A stretch of DNA of 64,000 bases from Corynebacterium kroppenstedtii (GTDB lineage Bacteria > Actinomycetota > Actinomycetes > Mycobacteriales > Mycobacteriaceae), in NCBI RefSeq assembly GCF_016894245.1, contig NZ_CP069792.1, forward strand, positions 434,001-498,000. The letters run 5' to 3'. Below are positions 34,183 to 42,305 of the stretch, in pieces. Position 1 is the first letter of the stretch. The number at the start of each line of letters is the position of its first letter. Below the pieces are notes generated by a model, which did not search any database, was not told the DNA's origin, and saw only the letters and a program-made list of their open reading frames with translations. A program made the translations under genes and the position numbers.

Positions 34183-35910
34183 CTAAGAACAGGTTATTTT
34201 TGGCGACGGATCATATTTGGTTGTCGTTGTATCACGGGAAATTTCCTGCCCGGTGGATAATGACGTCACAACGCGCGTATCCGTCACGGTGAATCCTTGA
34301 GACCCCGATGAGGGATGACAATCAGGACCTGACAATTGCTGTGAGGATGGGCTTGTGAAGTTTGTTTTCTCCCCCTGAATAGAATCCACTTTCACCTGTG
34401 GAATGCCCTTAATCTGCACAGTAATATCATCATCACCGGTGAATGCTTTAATCATGACCGGCGTATCAAAAGGATTTTTAAATTTTAAATCAATAGAGCC
34501 TTCGTACACGGTGGCTTCCCGGCCCGCAGGGTATCGAGAAATGTAATAACTATGAGGCGTATGTGCCACATCGGTCATTCCCGCGAAATAGGTGGCGTTA
34601 TAGAGCGTCGTAGCAAACTGGCTGATTCCCCCGCCAACGCCTTCATCCGAATGGCCGTTTTTAATGATGCCGGCTTTCACGAATCCCTGCGCTTCCCCAC
34701 GAGGGGCCGTGAATCCATTCAGGCTAAAAGTTTGACCTGGAGAAACGATGGCACCATTCACCATTTCCGCCACGCGGCGAATGTTGACCCCGGAATCCGC
34801 CGCATATCCCCCCGTCGTGAATTCCCCCATCGTCTCACGAAAATCCGCCTTTTCAGCGATCTCCGTTGTAAACGTCGCTTTATCATCCGTGTAGGCGACG
34901 TCATAATCACGGACAGTGGTATTCGTTAATTTCCCTTCCAAATCATCGAGGGTTTTTGACCAGTTAATGCTCACCCCATCTTGGCTAGGCGATGTGACCG
35001 TGACCGAACCGTCGTCGCCAATAAGGACATCTGCATCCTTCTTTGTTCGCTCGGTGGAACTTAATTGCGAGGAAAGAATCGACTTCGCGGCGCTGTCGTC
35101 GTAGTCGGCTGTGAAATGGTCACCATCGGCCCGGAAGGTGATGATTTGCCCCATATCTTCTGGGGTAATAATTCCGCTCACATCATCGCGGCCCTTAAAA
35201 ATTAACGGGCCGGAGACCACTTTATTGAGAACGTCCCGCTCGGCCTGCTTAACTGCTTTTTCGCCGATCTCAGGCTTAACTTCTTCAGCCGGAATCTCCA
35301 CAACGCGTGTGGTGTTCAACCAATGTTTTGAAACATTCTCAGCCAGTTCATCATGGTTAATCTTTTGACCAGTGACCGGATCTTTAACGTCGGCTTTACC
35401 GTCGGAACCTATAGCGAGTTCGGCATTAACAGGCTCCCGGGTGAGCTCTTTATCAACACGCTGGAGTGCATTGTCTAAGGAACCCTCATCGACATCGTTA
35501 ACAATGCCGACTTCGCGGGTTTTCCAAAATGACTCAATCCTGGTCCACGGATTCTTCGGTTGATGGCCGGCATTCTCGATTGTTTGATCCCAATCCACCC
35601 GTAGACCGGACATCGTCGGATCAAGTGACGAGGTCATATCGCCAGCGTTAATAGAGACAGGCTCGCGAACCTTATCTCCTAGTTCATTGCGGAGCATGGT
35701 ATCCGCACTCGATTTACTCATTCCACCAATGCTGACGCCACCTACCTTGACGCCACGGGGCACTTGCCCCTGACTCATTACCAGATCAGTGGCATACGCA
35801 ATTCCTGCCATCAGCAACAGGAAAAGCAGGAAACCCAGTGACCACCAGGCAGCACGGTGATGTTTTCGTCCGGGGCCAGCGGACGTACGCGCGTGTTTAC
35901 TACTAGACAC
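34183..35910 (-). CDS. VanW family protein with peptidoglycan-binding-like domains
   Basis: A 575-residue envelope protein: a basic N-terminus, one hydrophobic helix (WSLGFLLFLLLMAGIAYATDL, about 25-45), then repeated alpha/beta domains of the PG_binding_4 type (about 60-370), then the VanW domain (about 375-520) with FSLNGFTAPRGEAQGF, GVGGGISQFATTLYNATYFAG and YISRYPAGREATVYEG. Many actinobacteria have one such membrane-anchored VanW protein; its role in the wall is unproven and the name does not imply vancomycin resistance. The start is GTG 35910 in the divergent region with the universal stress gene. Confidence 0.9.
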   Translation of the reverse strand: MSSSKHARTSAGPGRKHHRAAWWSLGFLLFLLLMAGIAYATDLVMSQGQVPRGVKVGGVSIGGMSKSSADTMLRNELGDKVREPVSINAGDMTSSLDPTMSGLRVDWDQTIENAGHQPKNPWTRIESFWKTREVGIVNDVDEGSLDNALQRVDKELTREPVNAELAIGSDGKADVKDPVTGQKINHDELAENVSKHWLNTTRVVEIPAEEVKPEIGEKAVKQAERDVLNKVVSGPLIFKGRDDVSGIITPEDMGQIITFRADGDHFTADYDDSAAKSILSSQLSSTERTKKDADVLIGDDGSVTVTSPSQDGVSINWSKTLDDLEGKLTNTTVRDYDVAYTDDKATFTTEIAEKADFRETMGEFTTGGYAADSGVNIRRVAEMVNGAIVSPGQTFSLNGFTAPRGEAQGFVKAGIIKNGHSDEGVGGGISQFATTLYNATYFAGMTDVAHTPHSYYISRYPAGREATVYEGSIDLKFKNPFDTPVMIKAFTGDDDITVQIKGIPQVKVDSIQGEKTNFTSPSSQQLSGPDCHPSSGSQGFTVTDTRVVTSLSTGQEISRDTTTTKYDPSPKITCS

Positions 35911-35990
35911 AGCGATTAGCTTATATGCACTAACCCCGTACCTAAACTAAGAGACCTACACTGGGACCGTACCTACCGAGAGGATTTCCT

Positions 35991-36533
35991 ATGCCTGACA
36001 CGACTTCAGCTCACCCAGAACCGACGAATCCAGGCCCTGACGCCAACAATGGGGACCACAAAGACACCATGCTCATCGCCTACGACGGCTCCGTCGAAGC
36101 GAAGAGGGCACTAGAATACGCGGGCCGCTTCCTCAGCACGCCCCGCGCGTATATTTTGACGGCGTGGGAACCGCTCCAGCACCAAGCTAACCGGGGCGTC
36201 GGTGCCTCCATGGCTGGCGCCATTTACCAACCTGCCGACAACCCCGAGGACGGCGACCCCGCACACGCCGAGGCCCTCCAAACGTGCAAAGAAGGGGTAG
36301 AGATCGCCCGCGAGAACGGCTTTGAGGCAGAACCGTTCTTGGTGGAGTCCGCTACCACCATCTGGAGCGCCATCGTCGACGCCGCCGAAGAACTGCGCGC
36401 TGACGTCATCGTGTCCGGAACACGGGGCCTCACCGGGTTCAAGTCGCTCTTCCAGGCCAGCGTGTCTGATAACGTTTTGCGCCACTCCGGCAAGCCAGTG
36501 CTTATCGTTCCTCCGCTTCCCGACAACAAATAG
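35991..36533 (+). CDS. Universal stress protein (UspA family)
   Basis: A 180-residue single-domain UspA protein with a ~25-residue Pro/Asn/Asp-rich N-terminal tail. The fold begins DTMLIAYDGSVEAKRALEYA and ends with SGTRGLTGFKSLFQASVSDNVL...KPVLIV. The nucleotide-binding pattern G-2X-G-9X-G-(S/T) is present except that its third Gly is Ala here (GTRG...QAS), so ATP binding may be weakened. The ATG at 35991 has GAGAGGA upstream. It is divergent from the VanW gene and is followed by the DUF3068 gene on the same strand. Confidence 0.92.
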   Translation: MPDTTSAHPEPTNPGPDANNGDHKDTMLIAYDGSVEAKRALEYAGRFLSTPRAYILTAWEPLQHQANRGVGASMAGAIYQPADNPEDGDPAHAEALQTCKEGVEIARENGFEAEPFLVESATTIWSAIVDAAEELRADVIVSGTRGLTGFKSLFQASVSDNVLRHSGKPVLIVPPLPDNK

Positions 36534-36669
36534 TTGCGATCTGAGGCCCGTCGGTAGTGTTAATGCCCGCCAACGCCCGCCCGGTGCCTCGGCGACTGGA
36601 CCACGAAGTAGACGCAGATCGTATCCCCCACCTAGGGTTAGAACATCACACCGTCGATGAGGAGAGTCC

Positions 36670-37983
36670 GTGAATGCGAACGCGGGTGGCCGCAGCGTCT
36701 TGTCCAGACTTCCCGGTAGCGCATTCGGCGCGCGGCACCGCCGAGCTATCACCCGCAGCTCTCTGTGTGCCGGCGCCATTTTGTTAGTCATTGCCATCGC
36801 CGCGCCGACGTTCATCGTCCCCTCGCTCAAAGAATTGCCGGCGAATATCGACTACGACGTCTCCACTGCGCCAACCCGGGGGATTCTCATCGACTCGGCT
36901 GCCTTCAAGGCCGGTCATCCGTCCGCGTCTCATTCCTCGGACCCGGCCTGTGTCGGGCGATCCATGCCGACGCGCTGCTATATCGAAACAGAGGTGCCGC
37001 TGCGGACGAGTGAAAAAGTAACGACGGCGGCGTCGTCGAAAAAGACGACAAAACTTCGCGCAGTATCGACGCTCTACGCTGGAGACCTGGACACTCAGGA
37101 AAGGAAGAATGGCTCGGACACGAAGCGTCAGACGAACGCGGATAATGAGATCGGATCGATCCACGACGAAGTCGTACTGAACCGACACACAGCATTCCCT
37201 TCGAAAAAGCCTGAATCCTCCGTATCGGTGGATCTATCTGCTCTGGGGCTGGGTGACGGTGTGAAGGTATCCACCAACGATTTTGTCCGCGATGGCTACC
37301 AATTTCGATTTCCCTTCGGGTCCGAGCGACGGTCGTATCGGTTCTTTGATGCTGCCACCGGTACCGCCACACCTATCGACTTTGTCAACGCGATTCAACA
37401 ACGCGGGAACGGTATTTATTCGAAGGGAATTGATGTTTATCAATTCAGCCAGGACCTGGGGCCCGTCAACCTTTACGACGCGCAACGACGGCTTATGGAC
37501 AATGCGGGCAATGCGTCGGAGGAGCAGCGGCAGGAATTAGATCAGCTTCGGCGGAATATTCCTGCGTCCTCGTGGGGATTAAGTTCTGGTGCCCCCATCC
37601 AAATGGATCCGTACTATGTGGCTTCCCGAACTATAAACGTTGAGCCAGCTACCGGAATAATAACTAATAGTTCGGCCACGTTATGGGTTTTTTATGCCCA
37701 AAATTACAATGAGGCAAAAACGATTAAGGAAAACCAGGATAAGGAATTAGCGCACCCTTCCCGAACTATGCTTCACTTCGACGCCTCATGGGATGACCGC
37801 ACGAAAGAAGCCCGGTTACACGATATTCAGAATGTGATTAAGCCACTGAATATCTGGAGTAAGGCAGTTCCCTGGATAACAGGAGTGAGCGGGATGATCT
37901 TAATCCTGGCTGGGCTGTACTTGTACTTCGACGCACGGCAAGCTATCCGTCGGCCTCCAGGGAAATCCCCCGAATCCCTTTAA
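36670..37983 (+). CDS. DUF3068 (PorA-family) membrane protein
   Basis: A 437-residue protein with one helix near the N-terminus (SSLCAGAILLVIAIAAPTFIV, about 32-52), a ~340-residue extracytoplasmic region and a second helix at the end (VPWITGVSGMILILAGLYLYF). This is the DUF3068 arrangement seen across mycolic-acid actinobacteria, with PTRGILIDSAAF after helix 1, KGIDVYQFSQDLGPV in the middle and YVASRTINVEPATGII later. The database name 'porin PorA family' is traditional; the role is not proven. The start is GTG 36670 with GGAGAG just upstream. Confidence 0.85.
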   Translation: MNANAGGRSVLSRLPGSAFGARHRRAITRSSLCAGAILLVIAIAAPTFIVPSLKELPANIDYDVSTAPTRGILIDSAAFKAGHPSASHSSDPACVGRSMPTRCYIETEVPLRTSEKVTTAASSKKTTKLRAVSTLYAGDLDTQERKNGSDTKRQTNADNEIGSIHDEVVLNRHTAFPSKKPESSVSVDLSALGLGDGVKVSTNDFVRDGYQFRFPFGSERRSYRFFDAATGTATPIDFVNAIQQRGNGIYSKGIDVYQFSQDLGPVNLYDAQRRLMDNAGNASEEQRQELDQLRRNIPASSWGLSSGAPIQMDPYYVASRTINVEPATGIITNSSATLWVFYAQNYNEAKTIKENQDKELAHPSRTMLHFDASWDDRTKEARLHDIQNVIKPLNIWSKAVPWITGVSGMILILAGLYLYFDARQAIRRPPGKSPESL

Positions 37984-38062
37984 TCACTCTCATTAGGTGA
38001 GAACGTTAACGCGATGGGCACAATAACCGCTTGGTTGCGTTAGCTACGTGATCGCTCCGCTA

Positions 38063-38078
38063 TTTGATCAAAATCACA
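38063..38078 (+). promoter_or_regulatory. GlxR (CRP-type) site before the dicarboxylate carrier gene
   Basis: TTTGA-N6-TCACA differs at one position from the corynebacterial GlxR consensus TGTGA-N6-TCACA. It lies 120-135 bases upstream of the Dcu-type gene, a place where cAMP-GlxR control of carbon uptake is common. Confidence 0.45.
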
Positions 38079-38197
38079 GTAATTAGAAATATCACACCGA
38101 CTTAAGTGATTCAGAATGGCGTCGGGCCCGTCACTAGCCCTAGTCTGTTCTCGGCTCATCATCACAAAAATTAAAATTGCGCTGAACGGAGTGACTG

Positions 38198-39508
38198 ATG
38201 ATTTGGTTTCATCTCCTTATCGTTCTTGCCTTCATTATTCTGGGGGCTCGTTTCGGGGGAATTGGCATTGGATTCGCGGGTGCAGCAGGTGTCCTAGTAC
38301 TCGCCATCACTGGGGTCTCAACATCGACAGACGATATTCCGTGGGCTGTTATCGGAATCATCATGGCTGTTATTTGCACCGTGGCCGCACTGCAAGTGGC
38401 CGGGTCCATGGATTACTTGGTTCATCTGACGGAACGACTATTGCGTAAGCACCCGCAACAAATCGTCTACTTATCTCCCCTGGTCACGTTCGTCATGTCA
38501 CTCCTGTGCGGAACTGGCCACACCGCATATTCCGTCATCCCGATCATTGTCGACGTCGCTAAAGAACGCGGGATTCGCCCGTCCCGTCCTCTATCCATCG
38601 CCGTCGTGGCGTCACAAATTGGTGTGGCAGCCTCACCAATTTCTGCTGCTATGGCCGCGTTGGTCGTCGCTTTGGATCCCTTCCATGTTGGATACTTGCA
38701 GTGCTTAGCGATTGTTATCCCGACGACATTCATCGGGTGCGCAGCTGGAGCATTTGTTGCCGCTCGACAAGGTAAAGAACTGGCTGATGACCCCGTCTAC
38801 CAGGAGCGGAAGAAACAAGGCCTTGTGAAACCGTCGGCAGCCGGTATTGAAAACTACACTCCAGCTCGGAGTGCAGTCCCTAGTTTGTTCGTCTTCCTAC
38901 TTGCTCTTATTTTGGTTGTCGCCTACGCGACGGTCACTTCAAAAGAGCTAGGCATTGTCCATAACCCGCCCCTGAGCGCGACACTGGCGATCATGGCCGT
39001 CATGCTGACCGCGGCAGCAGTCATCTGCGGTTTAGCAAAGAAACCCTTCGGCGAGATCACCACTCAGGAAACTTTCCGTTCCGGCATGACCGCAGCTATC
39101 TGCATCATGGGCCTCGCGTGGTTAGGAAATATGTTCGTTAGCCATTACGCCGACACCATTTCGCACAGCCTCTCTGGAGCCCTACATTCACAACCGTGGC
39201 TCTCTGCCGTGTTCTTTTATTTCGCCGCTCCCCTGATGTTCTCCCATGCTGCGACAACATCCGCCTTCATGCCGTTGTTCGTAAAACTCGGTCTCCCCGC
39301 AACAGCATTGGTGGCCAGCTACCCTGCGGTGTCTAACTACTATTTGCTCCCTAACTACCCGACGACGGTTGCAGCGATGGAAATGGACGACACCGGTTCC
39401 ACCCGCGTGGGCAAAACACCGCTCTCCCACCCCTTCGTCCTTCCCGGCACGGTATCCATTACAGTGTGCGTTCTTCTGGGATTCCTTGTGGCGCCGATCC
39501 TGCTGTAA
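38198..39508 (+). CDS. Anaerobic C4-dicarboxylate transporter (DcuA/DcuB family)
   Basis: A 436-residue carrier with 10-12 helices. Dcu-type landmarks: FIILGARFGGIGIGFAGAAGV at the start, MDYLVHLTERLLRKHPQQI, CGTGHTAYSVIPIIVDVAKE, RPSRPLSIAVVASQIGVAASPIS and the C-terminal YPAVSNYYLLPNYPT. Family members exchange fumarate, malate or aspartate for succinate, mainly under oxygen limitation. The start is ATG 38198 with GGAGTG upstream. The gene stands alone between the DUF3068 and FAD-oxidoreductase genes. With Pyc and PEP carboxykinase it would fit succinate export, but that is inference. Confidence 0.9.
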   Translation: MIWFHLLIVLAFIILGARFGGIGIGFAGAAGVLVLAITGVSTSTDDIPWAVIGIIMAVICTVAALQVAGSMDYLVHLTERLLRKHPQQIVYLSPLVTFVMSLLCGTGHTAYSVIPIIVDVAKERGIRPSRPLSIAVVASQIGVAASPISAAMAALVVALDPFHVGYLQCLAIVIPTTFIGCAAGAFVAARQGKELADDPVYQERKKQGLVKPSAAGIENYTPARSAVPSLFVFLLALILVVAYATVTSKELGIVHNPPLSATLAIMAVMLTAAAVICGLAKKPFGEITTQETFRSGMTAAICIMGLAWLGNMFVSHYADTISHSLSGALHSQPWLSAVFFYFAAPLMFSHAATTSAFMPLFVKLGLPATALVASYPAVSNYYLLPNYPTTVAAMEMDDTGSTRVGKTPLSHPFVLPGTVSITVCVLLGFLVAPILL

Positions 39509-39563
39509 ACGCGCCTGCCACTCCCACCTGCCACTCCCCTGCGCTTAGCTACACTGAGGAGGC

Positions 39564-40730
39564 ATGAAAGACCACTACCGGGCAGTCGTTATTGGTGCAG
39601 GACAAGCTGGTCTTGCCGGCGCTCATGAACTCGTCCACCGTGGTCTCACACCCGGGGACGACTTCCTCATTCTTGATTCCAATGACGGCCCCGGCGGTGC
39701 CTGGCGAAACCGGTGGGACTCGCTCACGTTCGATGCCGCCCACGGGATTGCCGACCTCCCCGGCTTACCGCTCGGCGACCCTGACCCGGACATTCCCGCG
39801 TCGCGCGTCGTCGCCCAGTACTACGGCGAGTATGAGCGGAAATTCGAACTTGCCGTGGAGCGCCCAGCCAAAGTCATCGGCGTCTGCAACAGCGAAGAAA
39901 ACACTGACGTGCTCACCGTGGTGTGGGTGAAAGGCGGGACGTGCTCTTCTGTGACCTGCAACGTCGTCTTAAATGCGACGGGAACGTGGACGCACCCGTA
40001 CATTCCCTATATTCCCGGCATTGCGGACTTTCAGGGCAAACAGCTCCACACAGTGAATTTCACTACTGCCGACGACTTCGCGGGCAAGAAAACGCTGGTC
40101 GTTGGGGGTGGCTTGAGTGCCGTGCAGTTTCTTCTTCAACTTGCCCCTGTGACAGAAACGATGTGGGCAACTCGTCGGCCACCTAATTTCACCGACCGCA
40201 CATTCGATACGCGGTGGGGCCGCGATGTTGAACAAGCTGTTCGCGAACGCACCTATGCCGGCGACGAACCCGCCAGCGTGGTACGAACCACCGGCATTCC
40301 GCTATGGGATACCTACCTCAACGGTGTCCGCGAGGGCGTCCTGGTGAGCCGCGGAATGTTCACCCGCATTACTAGTGACGGCGTTGACTTTGAGCCACCG
40401 ACATCGGCGTCGGCGGATGGTCTTGGGCCCAGCTCATCCGATCACCTCGCTGTTCCCGAAAGCTGGCAACCGTACGACGCCCACCACCACGAAACCGTCG
40501 ACGTCATTTTTTGGAACACGGGGTTCCGCCATGCGCTCGAGCACCTCGCACCGCTGAAATTACGCATGCCCGGCGGCGGCATAAAAATGCGCGATGAAGT
40601 GCGCGTTGAACGAGATCCACGCATTTTCCTCCTCGGCTATGGATCGACCGCCTCGACCGTGGGTGCTACGCGCGCGGGCCATCGAGGGGGACGCGCAGCC
40701 ATGAAATACCTGAACCATCATTCATCGTAG
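39564..40730 (+). CDS. FAD/NAD(P)-dependent oxidoreductase (flavin monooxygenase-like, CzcO type)
   Basis: A 388-residue flavoprotein. The FAD fold starts AVVIGAGQAGLAGAHELVHRG, followed by GPGGAWRNRWDSLTFD; the NADP fold is KKTLVVGGGLSAVQFLLQL; the end has VIFWNTGFRHALEHLAPLKL and FLLGYGSTASTVGATRAGHRG. This combination is seen in single-component flavin monooxygenases and CzcO-like proteins. The start ATG at 39564 has GAGGAGG upstream. No partner gene marks the substrate. Confidence 0.88.
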   Translation: MKDHYRAVVIGAGQAGLAGAHELVHRGLTPGDDFLILDSNDGPGGAWRNRWDSLTFDAAHGIADLPGLPLGDPDPDIPASRVVAQYYGEYERKFELAVERPAKVIGVCNSEENTDVLTVVWVKGGTCSSVTCNVVLNATGTWTHPYIPYIPGIADFQGKQLHTVNFTTADDFAGKKTLVVGGGLSAVQFLLQLAPVTETMWATRRPPNFTDRTFDTRWGRDVEQAVRERTYAGDEPASVVRTTGIPLWDTYLNGVREGVLVSRGMFTRITSDGVDFEPPTSASADGLGPSSSDHLAVPESWQPYDAHHHETVDVIFWNTGFRHALEHLAPLKLRMPGGGIKMRDEVRVERDPRIFLLGYGSTASTVGATRAGHRGGRAAMKYLNHHSS

Positions 40731-40903
40731 ACGTGGCTGAGCTGGGGAGATAGCGAGCTAGATAGGAGGCCGTAGCTTCAAGCGTCGCCGTCGGGCACCC
40801 CCATGAAAAATTTATTCCTGTTCTCCCGACACATTTCCACCCCACTCACATATAGTGACTCATAACACATTTAAACGGGTATGTGAGTGCGCTCGCACAC
40901 CAC

Positions 40904-40950
40904 CTGCACGAACGCGCACGAATGCGTACAGACTGCACGAACGCGTACGC
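40904..40950 (+). promoter_or_regulatory. Direct repeats upstream of fadA
   Basis: CTGCACGAACGCGCACGA (40904-40921) recurs as CTGCACGAACGCGTACGC (40933-40950), starts 29 bases apart, with further ACGAATGCGTACA and GCACTTGTACGA look-alikes around them. They fill the last 80 bases before the fadA ribosome binding site, so they may be operators for a fatty-acid regulator. Confidence 0.4.
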
Positions 40951-40985
40951 ACTTGTACGACAATGATCAACCAGGGAGAAACCAC

Positions 40986-42218
40986 ATGGCACCTGCCGCC
41001 GAGACCCAACCCCAAGCATTCATTTACGAGGCGCTTCGAACACCCCGTGGCAAAGGGAAAAGCACGGGCTCGCTGCACATTGCGAAACCGATCACACTCC
41101 TCACCACGCTTATTAAAGAAATTCGCCGGCGCAACCCCGATATCGACGAACAACGCATCTCCGACGTCATCACCGGCTGCGTGACACCCGTCGGGGACCA
41201 GGGAATGGATATCGCGCGGACAGCGGCGCTCATGGCGGACCTCCCCTACTCCGCCACCGGCGTTCAGGTGAACCGCTATTGTGCGTCGGGCCTCAGCGCG
41301 GTCAACTTGGCCGCCGCTAAAGTTCGCTCCGGGTGGGATGACCTCGTTCTGGCCGGAGGGGTGGAATCCATGTCTCGGGTTCCCATGGGATCCGACGGCG
41401 GAGCCCTGGCGATGGACCCCGAAACTGCCTTCCACACGGACTTTGTTCCCCAGGGAATTTCCGCCGACCTTATTGCCACATTGGATAATGTCACACGAGA
41501 GGACGCCGACACCTACGCGGCACGGTCTCACCAACGCGCTGCTCACGCGTGGGCTGAGGGCCGTTTTGCCAACTCCGTCGTCCCGGTCACAGACCAGAAT
41601 GGCCTCCAGCTTCTCGATAAGGACGAAACCATACGCCCTGACGCGACCGTCGAATCGCTATCCGGGCTCAAGCCGTCGTTCGCCAAAGTGGGGAGGATCG
41701 GTGGTTTCGACGCGGCCGCACTGACCCGGTACCCGCAGGTTCAGCACATCAATCACATTCATCATGCAGGCAATTCCTCAGGCATTGTCGACGGCGCCGC
41801 CATGACGCTCATTGGCACTGAACAAGCTGGTACCGACATGGGGCTTACTCCCCGTGCTCGCGTCGTGGCCACCGCCACCACCGGCGTCGAACCAACAATC
41901 ATGCTGACCGCCCCCGCACCTGCTGCACGTGCTGCACTCCATAAAGCGGGGCTCACCGCCGACGATATCGATGTGTGGGAAATTAACGAAGCCTTTGCAG
42001 CCGTCGTCCTCCGCGCACAGCGCGAGCTCCAAATTCCCGACGAAAAACTCAACATCAATGGTGGAGCCATCGCCATGGGCCATCCGCTCGGCGCGACCGG
42101 CGCCATGCTGATCGGACACGCCGTCGACGAACTCCACCGCTCTGGCGGCCGCTACGCGCTGATCACACTCTGCGTCGCTGGTGGTATGGGGGTCGCCACC
42201 ATCATCGAACGCATCTAG
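40986..42218 (+). CDS. fadA: Acetyl-CoA acyltransferase / thiolase (FadA)
   Basis: About 410 residues. Thiolase residues: nucleophilic C99 in [40 protein letters not shown] with its His, and the second Cys in [14 protein letters not shown]. It cleaves 3-ketoacyl-CoA in the last step of beta-oxidation. The ATG at 40986 is chosen because GGGAG stands seven bases before it; the longer upstream frame runs through the repeat region. fadB follows 87 bases later on the same strand, giving a two-gene beta-oxidation operon. That fits a lipophilic corynebacterium living on host fatty acids. Confidence 0.95.
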   Translation: MAPAAETQPQAFIYEALRTPRGKGKSTGSLHIAKPITLLTTLIKEIRRRNPDIDEQRISDVITGCVTPVGDQGMDIARTAALMADLPYSATGVQVNRYCASGLSAVNLAAAKVRSGWDDLVLAGGVESMSRVPMGSDGGALAMDPETAFHTDFVPQGISADLIATLDNVTREDADTYAARSHQRAAHAWAEGRFANSVVPVTDQNGLQLLDKDETIRPDATVESLSGLKPSFAKVGRIGGFDAAALTRYPQVQHINHIHHAGNSSGIVDGAAMTLIGTEQAGTDMGLTPRARVVATATTGVEPTIMLTAPAPAARAALHKAGLTADDIDVWEINEAFAAVVLRAQRELQIPDEKLNINGGAIAMGHPLGATGAMLIGHAVDELHRSGGRYALITLCVAGGMGVATIIERI

Positions 42219-42305
42219 TCGATGGTGAAAAGCAACATCTAACCAATGTTTACCCAGGCCAACGCCGACACGAATGACCACACTCACCAGCCCAAGGAGC
42301 CTACG

